Shown: piece after piece, positions 60,401-64,000 of the stretch | Numbering within the stretch: the first letter of the stretch is position 1 | Layout: each line of letters starts with the position of its first letter | DNA from: Typha latifolia | Taxonomy: Eukaryota; Streptophyta; Magnoliopsida; Poales; Typhaceae | Length of the DNA: 64,000 nt | Assembly: GCA_019914945.1 (NCBI GenBank) | Contig: CM034100.1 | Location: forward strand, 1,005,209-1,069,208 | Direction of reading: 5' to 3' | Position numbers and translations under genes: made by a program | The notes under the pieces: model-generated | What the model saw: only the letters and a program-made list of their open reading frames with translations | Told to the model about the DNA's origin: nothing | The model's database searches: none

Positions 60401-63400
60401 ATTCTGCCCAACGTTACACTAAAATATTCTGATTACGAGAAAATTTACTCTTTATCTGATGCAACAATATGTTCACATAGTGTTGCTCAAAATCCCCTTA
60501 TCTTTGTCCTTTAAAGCTAATTTTCACATAAATTCTGAATAGATGACTTAAATATTTTAACTACAGGAAAGTCATACATTTAACTTAACTTATGGGTAAG
60601 AACATCAGCAAATCCCTGCATCAGTCATACTTAAGTAAAACAAAGTCAGGCCAAATCAGCCTCAATAAATCAATAACAGCAATTTCTGTGGGAATATATG
60701 GATGGTTGCATTTTGACCATAGATTCATTGGTAAATTCAACAGTGAAACGAGCTTCGCATGGTGACACCCGATAGAGTTGTTCACAACCTCTAGGAGGTT
60801 GACGTATATGAGTATATCTACACAACTCAATATACAATAATCTGGATCTTTCATTTGAATTTATTCAAACTACAGTCATTTTGATATTCTAGTATCCTTG
60901 TGTAACATCCAAATTTGTCATAAATGTGATCTAAGAAGACATTATCCATCTATATGTAATTATGTTTACTAGTAAGAGTTGGTTTCAACTTCAAAACATT
61001 CTATATCAAAGGTGATTATATGAACAAATTCAACTGCAATGAATATATGCTGATCTTCTGAATTAATACATTAATGACTAATGAATTGCACATGCTTGTC
61101 GACTAATAAATTGCTATAGATTCAAGTTCGTGAACACAAATAAATAAGTTTTAGAATAGTACCAATGTTTGAGCAACTGGACCATTTGTGCACCACATCT
61201 TATTCCCATTTATTACATAACCACCATCGACTTTATGAGCTTTGCACTTCATACTGACAACATCAGAACCAGCTTGAGTAGTCGACAAACACACCAAAAA
61301 GGCAAAACCCACAAGAATAAGAAAATGTTATGGCATGTCTTAGAGCGAATTGACAGAAAACCAGAAAAATAACATCAGTTTCTTTTACCATTAGGTTCAC
61401 TCATTGCCAATGCCCCTACATGCTCTCCACTGATTAGCTTCAGAAAAAGTACATTACATTAGCACAAAGAGAAAGGAAGTTAAGAATATGGAAATAGAAG
61501 GGTAGAATAAGGTGACTACCGAGGGTCAAGCTTTCCCTTCTTTTTGCATTAATATAATAACAAACGAGAATAACAATATAGGTACTTAATAAACATGAAC
61601 TTCTGTATACGATAAATTATCCTAGAATAAATTTTGGCAAGATGTACAGACCAGCTCAGCAAAGATGATACTATATCATAATGAGCATTTCTAGCTCTTC
61701 TAAGAAAGTGTAGGGAATTTAAATTTCCTCATCATCTACGCATCAGTCCCACTTACATAGAAGAACATAGGACTGATGACAGTTGCAAACACCAATGTGT
61801 AGCAAGAACACCAATTAAATGGTCATTAAAAAGCAAGTGATATTTATATGAAGAATCAAACAGATCCAGCACGAAAATTTGTTGAAGGACTTGGGAAGAG
61901 GAAAAAAAAAAGATATGACATGATATTAATGTGACATTTCATCATGTAAAAATAATGCACTTAATCAGAACTTTGAGAAACCGGAAACCTACAGTAGTGA
62001 AGGCATAGGATAGGACCAAATTATGAAAATACTTCATGGAGTTAGAAGCCCTGTTTTAATATTTCTACAAACAAAAACAGTATGATAACTCTTGCAATTC
62101 ATATTAACTTGTATCTTATGATTGAGAAATCATAGTCTTGAGATGTTTTAAAGAGGAACCTTCGGTAAGTACTTCTGTTTTTGTGCAGCACTACCATGCC
62201 GTACCTACAAATGAATACAACATGTGTTATTATAAATTTGAACAAGTTTGCAATTTGCAAAGACATAAACTAGACATATAACTCTTTGTACCAATTGATT
62301 GATGCATAGATTTGAATGGGCACCATAAGAAAGACCAACTGATCCAGAAGCACGACTAATTTCCTCCATCGCCATGCAGTGGTACATGTAACCAAGACCG
62401 AGTCCTCCATATTCCTCTATGCAAAAGATAAAAGATAAAAATAAATAAAAATAAGACAAGTTATTCTAAATAATCTCAAAAAGAAGAACAACTGGGACGC
62501 ACTCATGGAAATTAAGAAATGATTGAAGATGCAAAACAATAAATGCTGATGATAAAAGCAGGAGAATGTAACAAGCTCCTAATGCACGAGGCTCCCACAA
62601 CCCCACCTATGAGGGAACTGGAGAGGGAAGACATGCACAGCTTGGCTATCATATCCAAGGAAGTTATTTCCAAGAGATTAGTTAAAATGAAACTAGATAA
62701 AGTCTGCACATAAAAGCATGTTTAGTTCCACTATATTTTAAAAGCAGCATTCCGCATTCCAATATATTTGATAGTTTTACCTGGCGCAGTGATCCCATGG
62801 AGGTTAAAATCTCCCATTAGCTTCCACAAATTAACTTCCTGGAACATGTTACAGCATTATTTATCAGTCATCCGTACGGACCAGCACCAGCATGTTATAA
62901 AAGGGTATATTAGACAACCTTTGGGAAATAGTTTGTTGCATCGATTCTTGCCGCATGTGGGGCGATGCTTTCTTGTGCAAACTGATGAACACTCTCTTTA
63001 AACTACAAAACAAAAAAAAAAAACAAAAAAAACAAAAAGTGTCACTTCATCTGAAAGTATAAACACATTCATAGTGTCATAGATGTAAGATGATATATCC
63101 ACTCTTCCGATAGGAAACAGGACATGGTACATTAATGGGATATTGGTAATACATTATATATATATATAAGAAAGCTTTCTAGAGAAACAAAAAGTTCTAA
63201 AAATTATTAGTTCAACTAGATTAGTGGTGGCTAACTATCATAATGTGAAGCATAAGATTAAGAAATAAGAAGACAGCATGTACTACTTCTACTGCACCAT
63301 ATCTAGTGAAAACAGATAAGTCACATAAGATTGTCATCCATCGACACAATGATATAAGTTAACATACACCCTTCTTGATTCCCTAAAGGAAACACACGTT

Positions 63401-64000
63401 GTAAAGTATCATTCTGATTTGGCAGAAGCTCAATAATGTGAATATTGGAAATTACAAATTACCTTTTTATACTTCTGAGAAAGTGAAAATTGATTTCCTT
63501 TTGTTCCTGATCTATTGAAATACCTCATTGAACAATCATCAGAAGTCTAAGATCAATATATAAAAGGTCTCACAGCTTCCAGCCTATCTACACTTCTAAA
63601 ATACTCCTCAAAAGCTTATGTTTGCATTTAGCCAACACATCTTCTGATCCTCAGCACAAGGTCAGATAAAATTCATCTAATTTGATTCTACACAGCATTG
63701 ATCCACTCTAGCACGCATTCAAGTAGTATTTAATCAGTACAAATGTTCAAACGAATTATAGGCACAAAGCACCAAAGAAGCGGTCTAATCATATATCCCT
63801 TCTTGACTGAAATATATGCCCTTAATCCTCGAAACAAGGAATCATAAGTAAGCCCTCCCTTAGATGCTCCTAACACAACCCCTACCACACATGGATCGGA
63901 TCCGAGAAAACGGAAACAAGAGAGAGGAGAAGGAAGAGAATTTCACCTGTTTCTGGGTATCGTCGAAGAGGAGAGAGGTAGAGAAATATGCGCCTTGCCT
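57429..64000 (-). CDS. IVD: Isovaleryl-CoA dehydrogenase, mitochondrial, partial at 5' end
   Basis: FAD-dependent acyl-CoA dehydrogenase of mitochondrial leucine breakdown; it oxidises isovaleryl-CoA and, in plants, passes electrons to the ETF system. Minus-strand exons: 64000-63947 (partial), 63002-62919, 62838-62781, 62416-62292, 62204-62160, 61437-61389, 61272-61163, 60065-59989, 59643-59593, 59478-59414, 59211-59057, 58959-58919, 58833-58779, 58150-58094, 57575-57429. They join in frame to about 390 residues. Landmarks: [87 protein letters not shown] (containing the Glu that is the catalytic base in this enzyme), [25 protein letters not shown] and ending [10 protein letters not shown]. 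Only the presequence is missing, beyond the right edge. Confidence 0.95.
57599..57710. repeat. 56-bp tandem duplication in the last IVD intron
   Basis: Two adjacent 56-bp units, 57599-57654 and 57655-57710, differ at a single base (AGAATT versus AGAATC). Confidence 0.92.

Noticed and set aside
1..64000. tRNA, rRNA and CRISPR features
   Set aside because: I scanned for the tRNA B-box pattern and regular spaced repeats and found none I could defend. The only spaced repeats are the ones listed, and this is a plant nuclear sequence.

Overview
This is nuclear DNA of a flowering plant. Every recognisable gene is a plant family member with GT-AG introns. They include a SIZ1 SUMO ligase, an L-type lectin receptor kinase, an RLCK-VII kinase, PDIL5-1 and a tandem pair of EF-1alpha genes with introns in the 5' leader. 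Two intronless genes are very GC-rich while introns and spacers are AT-rich. This contrast fits a monocot, but the species cannot be fixed from the window.

Layout, left to right. A partial exonuclease V gene (minus) runs off the left edge. TIM14/PAM18 (minus) follows. Two EF-1alpha genes (plus) lie about 2.7 kb apart; each has a telo-box, a TATA box, an intron in the 5' leader and a second intron inside the NKMD motif. PDIL5-1 (minus) and an alpha/beta hydrolase (plus) are divergent. A TMEM70-like mitochondrial protein (minus) is convergent with the hydrolase and divergent from SIZ1 (plus, 16 coding exons over 14.7 kb). Next come an intronless basic/acidic protein of unknown function (plus), an intronless LecRK clade VIII kinase (plus) and a PBS1-like kinase (plus). 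Last is isovaleryl-CoA dehydrogenase (minus), whose first exon runs off the right edge.

These genes do not form a pathway or cluster. They are housekeeping genes (translation, mitochondrial import, leucine catabolism, ER folding, SUMOylation) with two signalling kinases. The spacers around 41-44, 45-48 and 51-53 kb hold AT-rich DNA, microsatellites and non-autonomous transposon remnants.

I found no new multi-gene system. The best leads are local: a 33-bp tandem duplication that copies the SIZ1 exon-2 splice acceptor in frame; a four-copy repeat of about 181 bp in the second EF-1alpha leader intron that multiplies acceptor-like sites; an upstream ORF overlapping the LecRK start codon; a 12-Asn run inside that kinase; and a short hAT-type MITE with a perfect 8-bp target-site duplication.
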